Source: Heliobacterium chlorum
GTDB taxonomy: Bacteria; Bacillota; Desulfitobacteriia; Heliobacteriales; Heliobacteriaceae
Length of the DNA stretch: 64,000 bases
Direction of reading: 5' to 3'
NCBI RefSeq assembly: GCF_014502795.1
Contig: NZ_JACVHF010000001.1
Location: 62,001-126,000, forward strand
Both the position numbers and the translations under genes were made by a program. Shown one piece after another: positions 25,863 to 34,623 of this stretch (its first letter is position 1; each line of letters starts with the position of its first letter). The notes beneath the pieces were generated by a model. It saw only the letters and a list, made by a program, of their open reading frames with translations, made no database searches and was not told the origin of the DNA.

Positions 25863-27011
25863 TCACATCTGCCGAAAAGCCTCTACCGGATCGAGTTTCG
25901 ATGCCCGGGAAGCAGGCCAGAGGCCGGAGACGAGAGCCAGCAACATAGCTGCTGTGACTCCGAAAAGGACAGATGACACCGGAAAAGATAGGGAAAGATC
26001 TTCACTACCAACCCAGGGCAATAAGAAAAAGGCCAGACCGAAACCAAGGAGAGCGCCAACTAAAGCCCCGATTCCAGCGAGGACCATACCTTCCCCTAAA
26101 ATGATTCTTTTTACCGACCTCTGAGAAAAGCCGAGCACATGGTAAATCCCCATTTCGGACTTTCGTTCTGCCACAGAGTTGGCAGTGGTCACAAAGAGCA
26201 GCAGTGAGGAAATCGTCATCACCATCAAACCCACCAAAAAGGTAAAGCGGCGCAGGCTCCCGGCCAGCTCTAGACGAGACGACTGGGCGTCGGCAGCTTT
26301 GCTAACGGTAACGGTTGGTCCGAGCAACTCTTGAACCGTTTGTACGTTATTCGTCTCTGTTTGACCCGGTGGAACCTCGATGAAGGTGAGTACATCTTCT
26401 TTCCCGAGTACCTCTTGCAGCCGCCGCAAATCGATAAACAGCAGTTGATCTTCCGGCCCGCCGGTCTCCTGCAGCGTTGCTGAAACTGTGCCCGGAAGGA
26501 TTGAACCGGAAGGAAGTTTTAGGGCAAGGCTTTTGCCAGGCTTTAGTCCGAGGATTTCTGCGGCCTTCGATCCAGCTAGGAAATCGCCCGGTTGGGGAAG
26601 AGCGCCCCTCAAGGTCCATGTCGCTTTATACTTCATTTCGTCGTCCAGGCGAGCGCCTGTTAAAAGCACTTTTTTCCCCGCCACCTGTCCGGTAGTCACC
26701 AGTTTAGGGAGGACCGCTCCTAATACTTGCATTTTTTCGACGATATCCGCCGGTAGATAGGTTTCCTTCACTGCAATATCAGGAGCGATCGTGACACCGG
26801 CAAAGGAGAAGGACACCTGCTCCCGCTTTGGAGTGATGAAAAGGGGCTGTCCCGAACGGGCGGCTATAGATGAGGCAGCTTCGGTCGCACTATCCGATAA
26901 GGTGACTAAAGAGAAAAAGGTGGTCCAGCAGAGAATAAACCCGAGCAGGATGGGGAGCGCTTTTCCGCCTCTTCGGACGATAGAGAGGAAAATCAGACGA
27001 ATAATCGTCAT
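25863..27011 (-). CDS. FtsX-type ABC transporter permease (second of two)
   Basis: The 382-residue protein has one N-terminal helix, a large extracytoplasmic MacB-like domain (about 45-255) and three C-terminal helices, ending in LDPVEAFRQM, the typical FtsX/MacB tail. It overlaps the upstream ATPase gene by four bases (ATGA), so it is the last gene of the operon. Together with the other permease and ATPase it should form a mechanotransmission-type ABC complex. Homologues lie in the Campylobacter P19 iron locus (Cj1660-Cj1663). Confidence 0.88.
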   Translation of the reverse strand: MTIIRLIFLSIVRRGGKALPILLGFILCWTTFFSLVTLSDSATEAASSIAARSGQPLFITPKREQVSFSFAGVTIAPDIAVKETYLPADIVEKMQVLGAVLPKLVTTGQVAGKKVLLTGARLDDEMKYKATWTLRGALPQPGDFLAGSKAAEILGLKPGKSLALKLPSGSILPGTVSATLQETGGPEDQLLFIDLRRLQEVLGKEDVLTFIEVPPGQTETNNVQTVQELLGPTVTVSKAADAQSSRLELAGSLRRFTFLVGLMVMTISSLLLFVTTANSVAERKSEMGIYHVLGFSQRSVKRIILGEGMVLAGIGALVGALLGFGLAFFLLPWVGSEDLSLSFPVSSVLFGVTAAMLLALVSGLWPASRASKLDPVEAFRQM

Positions 27012-27697
27012 GGGCTTATCTCCTCCACCTTCTGCAAGCGACCGTCTTTTAGATAGGCTGCCTGAGAAACGTAGCGCAAGTAATCGAGGTTATGAGTGAC
27101 CATGATGATAGTCAGCCCATCTCGGTGTAGTTCTTGAAAAAGTTCCATGATTTGTTCGCCCATTTGACTATCCAAAGCCCCTGTCGGTTCGTCAGCGAGG
27201 ATGAGCGGAGGTTTGTTTACGATAGCCCGGGCGATGGCCACCCGTTCCTGTTCACCGCCGGAAAGCTGATGGGGAAGACGATGCTCTTTTCCGGCGAGGC
27301 CGACTCGCTCCAACAATGCGATAGCCCTTCGCCGCTGTTCCTGAACCGCCATTTTCTTGACGGCCAGGGGAAGCATCACATTTTCCAAAGCGGTCAGGTA
27401 GGGCATGAGGTGAAACTGCTGAAAGACAAAGCCGATATATTCCCGGCGAAAATCGGCCATCTTTTCACCGGAAAGGCCATACACATCGATATCGTCGATC
27501 CACAGCGTACCTCTGTCCGGTCGATTTAGACCACCCAAAAGGGTCAATAAGGTAGTCTTGCCTGAGCCGGATGGTCCGACCAAGGCGAGAAAAGATCTCT
27601 CTGGGACGGACAAATTGATTTCCTGCAAGGCCGTCACCTTGTTTTCGCCAAGGCCGTAACCTTTACTGATTTGATCCGTTTTCACCAACACACTCAC
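27008..27697 (-). CDS. ABC transporter ATP-binding protein (LolD/MacB type)
   Basis: The 229-residue ATPase has a Walker A GPSGSGKTTLL, the Q-loop FVFQQFHLMPYLTALENV, signature LSGGEQERVAIARAI, Walker [13 protein letters not shown] and H-loop VTHN. The FQQFHL and ADEPTGALD forms are typical of MacB/LolD partners of FtsX permeases. It lies between the two permease genes in the operon and ends by overlapping the second. Confidence 0.95.
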   Translation of the reverse strand: MSVLVKTDQISKGYGLGENKVTALQEINLSVPERSFLALVGPSGSGKTTLLTLLGGLNRPDRGTLWIDDIDVYGLSGEKMADFRREYIGFVFQQFHLMPYLTALENVMLPLAVKKMAVQEQRRRAIALLERVGLAGKEHRLPHQLSGGEQERVAIARAIVNKPPLILADEPTGALDSQMGEQIMELFQELHRDGLTIIMVTHNLDYLRYVSQAAYLKDGRLQKVEEISP

Positions 27698-27728
27698 GGT
27701 AACTCCCCTCTCCCTTGACGAAAAGCCC

Positions 27729-28883
27729 TTACAACATTCGCATCGCCTCGACCGGATCTTTGCTTGCGCCGCGCCAAGCGGGCATGAGAGAAGCGATCAA
27801 GCCCAGGAGAACCGTGATGCCGACCGATAGGAGGGCTTCCTTGCCGTTCCAAGGGACCGTCACTTCCATCTGAACGATGATAGGCGCTGCCCAGCGAGAC
27901 AAGGAGAGGCCAGCCAGATATCCTGCCGCTCCTGCCGGAATCGTAAGCAAAACGACCTCGCTTAAGAGCATTTGCATCAAATGACTTTTGCGAAAACCAA
28001 TAGAACGAAGAATGCCTAACTCCTTTGTCCGTTCTCTCATCGTGGACGATACCAGCAAAAAGACAAGGAGCATACCGGCAATAGTCGTGACCGCGCCAAC
28101 GACTAGGCTTAAAGTGGTAAAACGGTCTACGATCCCTTCCCGGGCCACCAGGGTTTCCTTTAAGGCGGTCACCTGGCTGCCAGGGAGAACCGTGCCGATC
28201 TGGGCCGTAATATCATCAATAGGACAGGTGCTGCAGAGGGCGCTCACTTCGATGAAGGACAGCTTCCCTTGCATCTGCAGCAAATCTTGGGCTTGCTTCC
28301 AATCCATAAACAACAGGTTGTCCTCGTCACTCCCTGTCGGTACCAACTGTCCGGAAATGCGAAACGTTTTACCGTTCAAATCGATGGACTGACCGGTGTG
28401 CCATCCCTTTTCTGCAGCCAATTTTTCACCGATGAGGATGTCGGCACCTCCACGGGGCTGATCTCCGGTGATTTTCCACCACTTCTTCATCTTGAGTTCA
28501 TCGGCGAAAGAAACACCGACCACAGTCACCGGTTGACCGTCGGAGGTGATATGGCCCAAGACCTTGGGCGCTACCCGGGCGATACTTTCCGCATTCGCGA
28601 TGGTTCGGATTTTTTGAAGGGCTTCATCCTGTAAGAGAGTATCCTTTTGGGATGGCGCCAGAGATATGCCGCCGTAGTTGAGGGATAATTCCTCTTGTGT
28701 CGGGATGATGCTGATGTTCGCTCCGATCTGATCGAAAGAGTCGGCCACTTCCTCACGCATCGCCTTGGACGCTGAAAAAAGGGCGACGGAAATAGATGTG
28801 GCCAAGAAAAGGCCGACCGTTAGAATGATTGCTTTTCTCCAACGTCGCTTTAAGCTGCTGCCGATGATATCCCATAAGGTCAC
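27729..28883 (-). CDS. FtsX-type ABC transporter permease (first of two)
   Basis: The 384-residue product has one N-terminal helix, a periplasm-facing type domain (about 40-250) with a CSTC motif (SALCSTCPID), and three C-terminal helices ending in KDPVEAMRML. The start is GTG at 28883, preceded by GAGGAGGTCTGGCA; an in-frame ATG 15 codons earlier has no site. The pair of cysteines is absent from the second permease and could bind metal or take part in redox, which is inference. It follows the DUF2318 gene by 63 bases. Confidence 0.88.
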   Translation of the reverse strand: MTLWDIIGSSLKRRWRKAIILTVGLFLATSISVALFSASKAMREEVADSFDQIGANISIIPTQEELSLNYGGISLAPSQKDTLLQDEALQKIRTIANAESIARVAPKVLGHITSDGQPVTVVGVSFADELKMKKWWKITGDQPRGGADILIGEKLAAEKGWHTGQSIDLNGKTFRISGQLVPTGSDEDNLLFMDWKQAQDLLQMQGKLSFIEVSALCSTCPIDDITAQIGTVLPGSQVTALKETLVAREGIVDRFTTLSLVVGAVTTIAGMLLVFLLVSSTMRERTKELGILRSIGFRKSHLMQMLLSEVVLLTIPAGAAGYLAGLSLSRWAAPIIVQMEVTVPWNGKEALLSVGITVLLGLIASLMPAWRGASKDPVEAMRML

Positions 28884-28946
28884 TGCCAGACCTCCTCGTG
28901 CGAGTGGATATGAAAAAGGGCAGGTCATGCCTGCCTTGTTCCTCTA

Positions 28947-29525
28947 CTAGATTCTTGGTTTCCAGTTTGATACGGTCTGGGCATCAAGGACTAGATTATT
29001 TCCTTCGACAGTATAAGAAAGCTGATCAGGCGGGTAAGTTTGACAACCGCCGGAAAGTCCTTTCAGCGTATCCGGATCCCAGCGGGTATCACAAGCGTTG
29101 CAGGCCAGTTGTTTCCCTTTGATCGTAAAAGTGGTGCTTTCACAAGGTTCACACATGCTGACGGCTGCGACGACCTGTCCGCTCGGTGCGACATAAGCCA
29201 TGATAGGGATCGTCTTGTTGCCACTTTTGAACTCCGTCCGGATCATGCTTTTACTTTTCACTTCGTCGAGAGGCACCACGATTTTACCGTCATTGGCGCT
29301 GACCGGAGGCAGTTTCGCCATGGCGATCATCTTACCGGTGTAATCGACTTTAGATCCAACGTTATAGCTGGTCTTGCTGTCGTGATTGCTGGAACTGGTA
29401 GAGGTATTCCAGAAACCGTAGGCAGCCACAGCGATGGCGACGATACCGATCACAGCGCCAACGATGAACTTGCCAGATGAAGATTTTTGTTGAAACTGTG
29501 CTTTCTTTTCCTCGCGAGTAGTCAT
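28947..29525 (-). CDS. Membrane-anchored DUF2318 protein
   Basis: The 192-residue protein has one N-terminal helix (about 22-42) and an extracytoplasmic DUF2318 domain. Its cysteines are MCEPCES, ACNACDTRWDP and GGCQTYP, a pattern thought to bind a metal or heme-like group. In Campylobacter, Cj1660 (DUF2318) sits beside two FtsX permeases and an ATPase and supports P19-linked iron uptake; the same four families lie here in one operon, but no P19 or FTR1 gene is in the window. AGGGGCG precedes the ATG at 29525. Confidence 0.88.
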   Translation of the reverse strand: MTTREEKKAQFQQKSSSGKFIVGAVIGIVAIAVAAYGFWNTSTSSSNHDSKTSYNVGSKVDYTGKMIAMAKLPPVSANDGKIVVPLDEVKSKSMIRTEFKSGNKTIPIMAYVAPSGQVVAAVSMCEPCESTTFTIKGKQLACNACDTRWDPDTLKGLSGGCQTYPPDQLSYTVEGNNLVLDAQTVSNWKPRI

Positions 29526-29629
29526 GAGACGCCCCCTATACCTGTTGGTAATCAATTCTTATTCTCCGCCGGTATTTAGACACCGGCAGGATTGCGATGG
29601 TCTAATTTTACCGGACAGATTTGAAGAAG

Positions 29630-30985
29630 TTATGAAGATAGGGGAAGGGAAAAGACAACCGTCGTTCCTCGCGATGATGTGTCTGATATGGAGACATCTC
29701 CACCATGGGCGATAGCGATCGCTTTAACCAGGGCCAATCCGATACCGGATCCCCCTTTTAAGCGGGTTCTAGACTTGTCCCCCCGGTAAAACCGTTCAAA
29801 TACAAAGGGAATATCGGCCGGAGCGATGCCGGTACCTGTATCCGAGACAGAGAGACGGGCCGACCCAAGCCCTTCTGCAGGCTCTTCCCGGCTCAAGGAC
29901 ACTTGAATACTTCCCTGTGGCCGGTTATATTTAATGGCATTTTCGAGCAAGTTTACGACCAGTTGGGTTAGCCGCCGCTCATCACCGTTTACCATTAAAC
30001 CGTCTGCACTTTCTACGGTAAATAGCAAGCCCTTCTCGGCTATCTTCGGACGCAGACTTTCACAAATTCCCTTGACGAGGCGGCCAAAGTCGAGGGGCTG
30101 AAAATCGTAGGTCAAACCTACCTCAGCCGTGGCCAGCGATTCCAGATCGCTGACGAGATTTTTCAATCGCAGTGTCTCCCGGTAACAGGCGTCTAACAAA
30201 TCGGGCGTAGGCGACCAGACTCCGTCACGGAACGCTTCTAAGTATCCCTGCAGCGTCGATATGGGGGTGCGAAGCTCATGGGCCACGTCCGCTGTTAAAG
30301 TCTTCCGCAGAGATTCCTGGTGCCGAAGGGACTCGGCGAGGTGGTTCATCGCCAGGCCCAAATCGCCGATCTCGTCTTTGCGATCGATAGTGACTTGGGA
30401 CGAAAGATCTCCTGAGCGCAGTTGCAGGGCGACCTGGCGCATTTGAATCAAGGGAACAACCAGGTAGCGTCCGACGATCATACTGATGAAAAAGGCGAGA
30501 AGACCTGTCGCCGACGTAGCCAGCCAGAAGGTCTCATTGAGTTGGCCCATAAAGGTCATTTCCTGATCGGTCAGCGTGAGTTCCGCCTCCGGATAGAGCA
30601 AGTAAAGCGTCCCGAGGTAGTCGTTACCTGCATAAAGAGACGTGGAGTGATAATTCCAGGTCGTCTTTTCTGTGGATGGACCATGGGACATGGGAACAGG
30701 GCTTTCCCACAACAGCTCGCCTGCGGGAGACTCCAGCCGGAGTTGATAACCTTCCATCATCACTTGGTGGCCGTAGAAGGTTAAGGAACCTTTGGAGATA
30801 GCTCCTGTTTGTGTATATTCGGCGATCAGATTATTCGCAATCTGCTGGTAGTAGGCATAATGGCGTTGGTGTACATAATGTTCAAAGTTCCGCTGGACCG
30901 ACCAGTTGGAAATGAGAACGGCCACGATGATGGCGGCGACAGCCACCCCGGTAAAGGCAAGTCCTAGTTTGGTCTGCAGTCTCAT
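29630..30985 (-). CDS. Sensor histidine kinase
   Basis: The 451-residue kinase has two membrane helices (about 8-30 and 155-178) around a sensor loop of some 120 residues. Next come HAMP (about 180-235), HisKA with HELRTPISTLQGY and HATPase_c with NLLENAIKYN, DTGTGI and GSGIGLALV. Its start overlaps the response regulator stop by four bases. It lies 104 bases before the DUF2318-ABC genes on the same strand and probably controls them. A weak GCCGGT/ACCGGC hairpin in that gap lacks a T run. Confidence 0.95.
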   Translation of the reverse strand: MRLQTKLGLAFTGVAVAAIIVAVLISNWSVQRNFEHYVHQRHYAYYQQIANNLIAEYTQTGAISKGSLTFYGHQVMMEGYQLRLESPAGELLWESPVPMSHGPSTEKTTWNYHSTSLYAGNDYLGTLYLLYPEAELTLTDQEMTFMGQLNETFWLATSATGLLAFFISMIVGRYLVVPLIQMRQVALQLRSGDLSSQVTIDRKDEIGDLGLAMNHLAESLRHQESLRKTLTADVAHELRTPISTLQGYLEAFRDGVWSPTPDLLDACYRETLRLKNLVSDLESLATAEVGLTYDFQPLDFGRLVKGICESLRPKIAEKGLLFTVESADGLMVNGDERRLTQLVVNLLENAIKYNRPQGSIQVSLSREEPAEGLGSARLSVSDTGTGIAPADIPFVFERFYRGDKSRTRLKGGSGIGLALVKAIAIAHGGDVSISDTSSRGTTVVFSLPLSS

Positions 30986-31689
30986 TTTTCTACACCGAAC
31001 TTGTATCCCGTTCCGAAGACAGTCAAAATATAGCGAGGCTGTTTTGGCTGGTCTTCGATTTTTTGCCGTAAATTCTTGATGTGGGCATCAATGGTGCGGT
31101 CGTAACCATCAAAATCGTGCCCAAGAGCCTGCTCAATCAATTGAGCCCGAGTGTAGGTGACACCGGGATGTTTCGCTAAGGTGACAAGCAGGCGGAATTC
31201 GATGGCTGTCAGGGGAATCATAGCCTTGTCCTTCAGCACTTCCTGTTTCGTCACCTTGATCACCAAACGATCGGCCTCGAAGCCCATCTCCTCCATCAGC
31301 GGCGCCCCATGAGTTTGGCTTCTTCGCAGCAGAGCTCGAACCCGGGCGACGACCTCTTTTGGACTGAAGGGCTTTGTCACATAATCATCGGCACCTAAGG
31401 AAAGGCCTTCGATGACATGCTGCTCTCCCGCCTTGGCAGTGAGCATGAGGATAGGGATATTGCTTTCCCGCCGGACCTGCCGGCAGATCTCCTCGCCGCT
31501 CATATCGGGCAGCATCCGGTCTAAGATGATTAAATCGGGCTTCCACTGATAAAATTCCTGTAGACCCACCATGCCGTTTGCTGCTTCTTTGACGTGATAC
31601 CCTTCTTGTTGAAGATAAGCATGAATCAATTTCAACAAGTTTAGTTCGTCATCGACGACGAGAATGCGTATGTTTTCATTTGTTAACAT
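30982..31689 (-). CDS. OmpR/PhoB-family response regulator
   Basis: The 235-residue regulator has a receiver (about 5-118) with acidic VVDDE, phosphoacceptor in LIILDRMLPD, and TAK and KPFSP segments. The winged-helix DNA-binding domain (about 140-233) carries LTAIEFRLLVTLAKHPG and a typical YRFGTGYKF-like end. AGGAGT precedes the ATG at 31689, and a 58-codon in-frame upstream extension is not needed. It heads an operon with the kinase and probably the DUF2318-ABC genes. Confidence 0.95.
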   Translation of the reverse strand: MLTNENIRILVVDDELNLLKLIHAYLQQEGYHVKEAANGMVGLQEFYQWKPDLIILDRMLPDMSGEEICRQVRRESNIPILMLTAKAGEQHVIEGLSLGADDYVTKPFSPKEVVARVRALLRRSQTHGAPLMEEMGFEADRLVIKVTKQEVLKDKAMIPLTAIEFRLLVTLAKHPGVTYTRAQLIEQALGHDFDGYDRTIDAHIKNLRQKIEDQPKQPRYILTVFGTGYKFGVEK

Positions 31690-31792
31690 AGGCGCCACTC
31701 CTGTAAGGAAAAATTTTGTCGTCTGTTTATCACCAGGAACGTGGTAAAATAAACTATATGCGTTTAGAAAGCTAGAGCGGAGGAGGTAGGCC

Positions 31793-32251
31793 ATGAGAAT
31801 CACTAAAGATAGATATAAAATGTATCTCTTTGGCTTGGCTCTCCTGATCGCCTTCGTCTTCATGGTCGGCGTGCCTATCTGGGGCGGTGAAGTGGCGACT
31901 CTTTCCCGAGCGGACCAAGCCGTTACCGTTGCACCATCATCGCATTGGCTCTTCGGTCATGGATCAGAGTTGCCTGCCGACTTATTTACTATCGCTCCTG
32001 ACTTACGCTTTTACGAGCATGATTTGCTTAATTTTATATCCATACTAGTTCTATGCTTATTCCTGAAGCAATCGACGATACACCGAATTATCCTATGGTA
32101 CATCCGCAAAAGCTTGTTAAGACCCAAAATACTACAAGCAGATACAAAAAGTAAAGTAACCACTTGGCGGTATTTGAATGTTCGAAAGGTGGTTACATCG
32201 AATGGTTATGGTTTTTCATGTTGTCAAAGTTGCCCGGCAAGGGCTTGTTGA
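31793..32251 (+). CDS. Hypothetical membrane protein
   Basis: GGAGGAGGTAGGCC precedes the ATG, a very strong site. The 152-residue product has a helix at about 10-30, a loop with SSHWLFGHGSELP and a second helix at about 78-95, then a basic and cysteine-bearing tail (SCCQSCPARAC). The tail has a different composition and could be out of frame beyond about residue 115. It is divergent from the two-component system. No family is recognised. Confidence 0.55.
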   Translation: MRITKDRYKMYLFGLALLIAFVFMVGVPIWGGEVATLSRADQAVTVAPSSHWLFGHGSELPADLFTIAPDLRFYEHDLLNFISILVLCLFLKQSTIHRIILWYIRKSLLRPKILQADTKSKVTTWRYLNVRKVVTSNGYGFSCCQSCPARAC

Positions 32252-32274
32252 AAACCGGAAGAAATTAAAAAATT

Positions 32275-32314
32275 CCTCTCTAAAAAAGAAACCGAGTGAT
32301 GCGTTTCAGAGAGG
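32275..32314 (+). promoter_or_regulatory. Hairpin that can mask the yitT ribosome binding site
   Basis: CCTCTCT (32275-32281) and GAAAC can pair with GTTTC and AGAGAGG (32308-32314), which overlaps the AGAGAGGAGG site of the next gene. A six-A bulge separates the two helices. In the minus direction the same bases read like a terminator, but no minus-strand gene lies to its right. Confidence 0.45.
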
Positions 32315-32325
32315 AGGAATAAAGC

Positions 32326-33198
32326 ATGACACCGGCACAGCACAAAAAACAGTCTCTGACGAAAATAATTAAGCGTTCCCTCTTCCTTGCTCTCGGTGCC
32401 TTGCTGGTATCGGTAGCCTTAGAGATTTTCTTAGTCCCGAACGAGATTATCGACGGAGGCGTCATCGGCGTCTCGATTATCTTGTCGGCCATTTTCAAGA
32501 TCCCCTTGGGCCTGTTTATCTTCGCTCTCAATCTGCCCTTTTTAATCATCGCCTATAAACAGATCGGCAAAACCTTCACCTTATCGACGCTATACAGCGT
32601 TGCCTGTCTAGCCCTCTTTGTTCATATAATCCATGGCACTCCGCTGTTGACGAAAGATTTGCTCCTCGCATCCGTCTTTGGAGGAATTATTCTTGGCATC
32701 GGTGTGGGTATCATCCTTCGCTACAGCGGTTCCCTCGACGGCACAGAGATTCTGGCCATTATTTTGACGAGGCGGATCGCTTTCTCCGTCGGGGAGATCA
32801 TCATGTTTTTCAACCTGTTCATCCTCGGCAGCGCCGGTTTCGTCTTTGGCTGGGAACAGGCTATGTATTCGTTGATCGCTTATTTCGTCGCCTTTAAGAC
32901 GATCGATATCGTCTTAGAAGGGTTTAACGAGTCAAAGTCAGTGACGATCATCTCGAACAACCCCACGGAAATCGCGGAAACGATCATGGCTCGACTGGGA
33001 CGGGGCGTCACCTACCTCTTTGGCAAAGGTGGTTTCACAGGGGAAGAAAAGGAGATTCTCTACTGTGTCGTCACCCGTTTGGAAATCGCTAAGCTTCGTG
33101 AAATTGTCCTGGAAATCGATCCTGATGCCTTCGTCGCCGTGGAACACGTAGCCGAAGTCATGGGCGGCCGCTTTGCCAAGAAAGCCATTCACCCATAA
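32326..33198 (+). CDS. YitT family membrane protein
   Basis: The 290-residue protein has five to six membrane helices (YitT_membrane, residues about 15-200) and a cytoplasmic DUF2179 domain (about 215-285; SVTIISNNPTEIAETIMARLGRGVT, YCVVTRLEIAKL). Family function is not settled. A paralogue lies at 50767 with about the same length. GAGAGGAGG precedes the ATG and may be masked by a leader hairpin. A terminator follows. Confidence 0.92.
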   Translation: MTPAQHKKQSLTKIIKRSLFLALGALLVSVALEIFLVPNEIIDGGVIGVSIILSAIFKIPLGLFIFALNLPFLIIAYKQIGKTFTLSTLYSVACLALFVHIIHGTPLLTKDLLLASVFGGIILGIGVGIILRYSGSLDGTEILAIILTRRIAFSVGEIIMFFNLFILGSAGFVFGWEQAMYSLIAYFVAFKTIDIVLEGFNESKSVTIISNNPTEIAETIMARLGRGVTYLFGKGGFTGEEKEILYCVVTRLEIAKLREIVLEIDPDAFVAVEHVAEVMGGRFAKKAIHP

Positions 33199-33206
33199 AG
33201 AGATCC

Positions 33207-33238
33207 AAAGCCTCTGTCGTGACGGCAGGGGCTTTTTT
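33207..33238 (+). terminator. Intrinsic terminator after yitT
   Basis: AAAGCCTCTG and CAGGGGCTTTTTT arms, one G-U pair, ending in T6. Confidence 0.85.
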
Positions 33239-33344
33239 ATGCCCCATTCAATAAAAGATAGACTTCGCCTTGCACCGTAATTTTCCGTCAGTCATAGATT
33301 GTACGGAAAATAGTGAACCTTTCGTTCTTTTTGGAGGTGAAGTG

Positions 33345-34385
33345 ATGGTACAGAAACGAGGCGTGCGGCGCCGAAAAAATAAACAAAAAGTTCGAGTGGG
33401 TAACCAAAAAAGCGGGACTTCCCACCAGGTCCGGCACAGGGATAATAGGGAAGTCAGAAAGAAAAGAAATACGAAGGGTCGAAAAAAGACATCAAAGTCA
33501 GTAAAGTCGTTAAAGGCAAAAAATAAGCCTCCTGTGACCCCCCCTTGGCCAATGGAGGAGAACGATGACTCCGTAACCGAGTCGGTTGAGACAAAAGCAG
33601 AGGGAGGAACAGGTCTCAATTCTCTCTTTTCCCTCTTTGGCCTTGGAAATAAGGGACAAGAAGAGGAAACGGAAACGAACGACAGAGAACCAGGCGATTC
33701 CGAAAATCACGCTGGTTCGGAGCATTCTAATGGATCCGATAGTTCCAGTGGCGACAAGGACAATGAGAATCCCGGTCCCAAGCGTCAAAGATCTGTCCGA
33801 ACGAAGAAATCGGCTTCAGCGACGAAAAATGGCGGCTCCCAAAACTCAGAAGATGATCCGATTGCAGCGACACTTCCTGTACTCGCCAATTTGTTTAACG
33901 GATTAAAGGGATCAGAGGGGAGTTCGGATCCTTCCGGTGACAGCGATACCTTATCCTTAATTAAAAATATGATGGCAAAAGGCCTCGATTTAGACGCGGT
34001 TGGCGGTGAGATTCAAAAGCTCAGAGGCAATGTGGAGAAAATGGAGACCGTTATGAAGGAAGCTGACGGTGCTATCGACTCCGTTGTACGAACGATGGGC
34101 TATTTTGGCGTAAAACCGAAGCGGGGCGGATGGGCCTGGAAGCGCATGCAAAAGTTGCGTCAGCAAGAGGCACAAGCAGCCAAAGCCAACGCCGCCGGAA
34201 CGGGTTCAGGAGGACTCGATCTGGGAGCTATGATGAACCTAGCGTCCATGTTTTTGCCCGGCGTCGGTGGCGGAGGAGGGTCAGGTGGTTCTTCCGGAAT
34301 CATGGGCCTGGCCAGCAGCCTCTTAAAGATGCCGGCGGCCCAAAACCTGCTCATTGATGGGGTCGCTAAGTTCTTGAAAAAGTAA
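33345..34385 (+). CDS. Low-complexity, partly disordered hypothetical protein
   Basis: GGAGGTGAAGTG precedes the ATG at 33345. The 346-residue product has a very basic first 60 residues (RRRKNKQKVRVGNQK), an acidic Ser/Glu/Asp-rich middle (about 75-160), then a more ordered helical region (VLANLFNGLKG, LDLDAVGGEIQKLRG). It ends with a glycine-rich stretch (PGVGGGGGSGGSSG) and a hydrophobic helix. Its charge blocks suggest nucleic-acid or wall binding, but nothing identifies it. Such proteins align poorly, so an assigned family is unlikely. A terminator follows 95 bases on. Confidence 0.75.
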   Translation: MVQKRGVRRRKNKQKVRVGNQKSGTSHQVRHRDNREVRKKRNTKGRKKTSKSVKSLKAKNKPPVTPPWPMEENDDSVTESVETKAEGGTGLNSLFSLFGLGNKGQEEETETNDREPGDSENHAGSEHSNGSDSSSGDKDNENPGPKRQRSVRTKKSASATKNGGSQNSEDDPIAATLPVLANLFNGLKGSEGSSDPSGDSDTLSLIKNMMAKGLDLDAVGGEIQKLRGNVEKMETVMKEADGAIDSVVRTMGYFGVKPKRGGWAWKRMQKLRQQEAQAAKANAAGTGSGGLDLGAMMNLASMFLPGVGGGGGSGGSSGIMGLASSLLKMPAAQNLLIDGVAKFLKK

Positions 34386-34479
34386 TCAACTAGCGATGCG
34401 AAAGGTCGGCCCATAGGGCAAGGCAAAACGATACTGTTCGTTATATGAAGCGGAAATAACTAAACCCGAAGATAAGACA

Positions 34480-34503
34480 GAGACAGCGAGACTGTCTCTT
34501 TTT
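34480..34503 (+). terminator. Intrinsic terminator
   Basis: GAGACAG-CGAGA-CTGTCTC hairpin followed by T5. Confidence 0.85.
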
Positions 34504-34536
34504 ACATTAATTTTTCATATCTTAATAACGAATAGC

Positions 34537-34566
34537 TTTACAGGTATCTACGCTAGTAATTATACT
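34537..34566 (+). promoter_or_regulatory. Sigma-A type promoter of the CHASE4 chemoreceptor gene
   Basis: TTTACA at 34537-34542 and TATACT at 34561-34566 are separated by 18 bases in an A/T-rich region 58 bases before the start codon. Confidence 0.65.
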
Positions 34567-34623
34567 AACTATATATTATTTTACATTTGTACAAACGTCT
34601 GTATTAAAAAGGGAGGCCTTTAG

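Noticed and set aside
29567..29587. Hairpin GCCGGT/ACCGGC between the kinase and DUF2318 genes as a terminator
   Set aside because: It lacks a T run on the minus strand, so I treat the genes as possibly one transcript.
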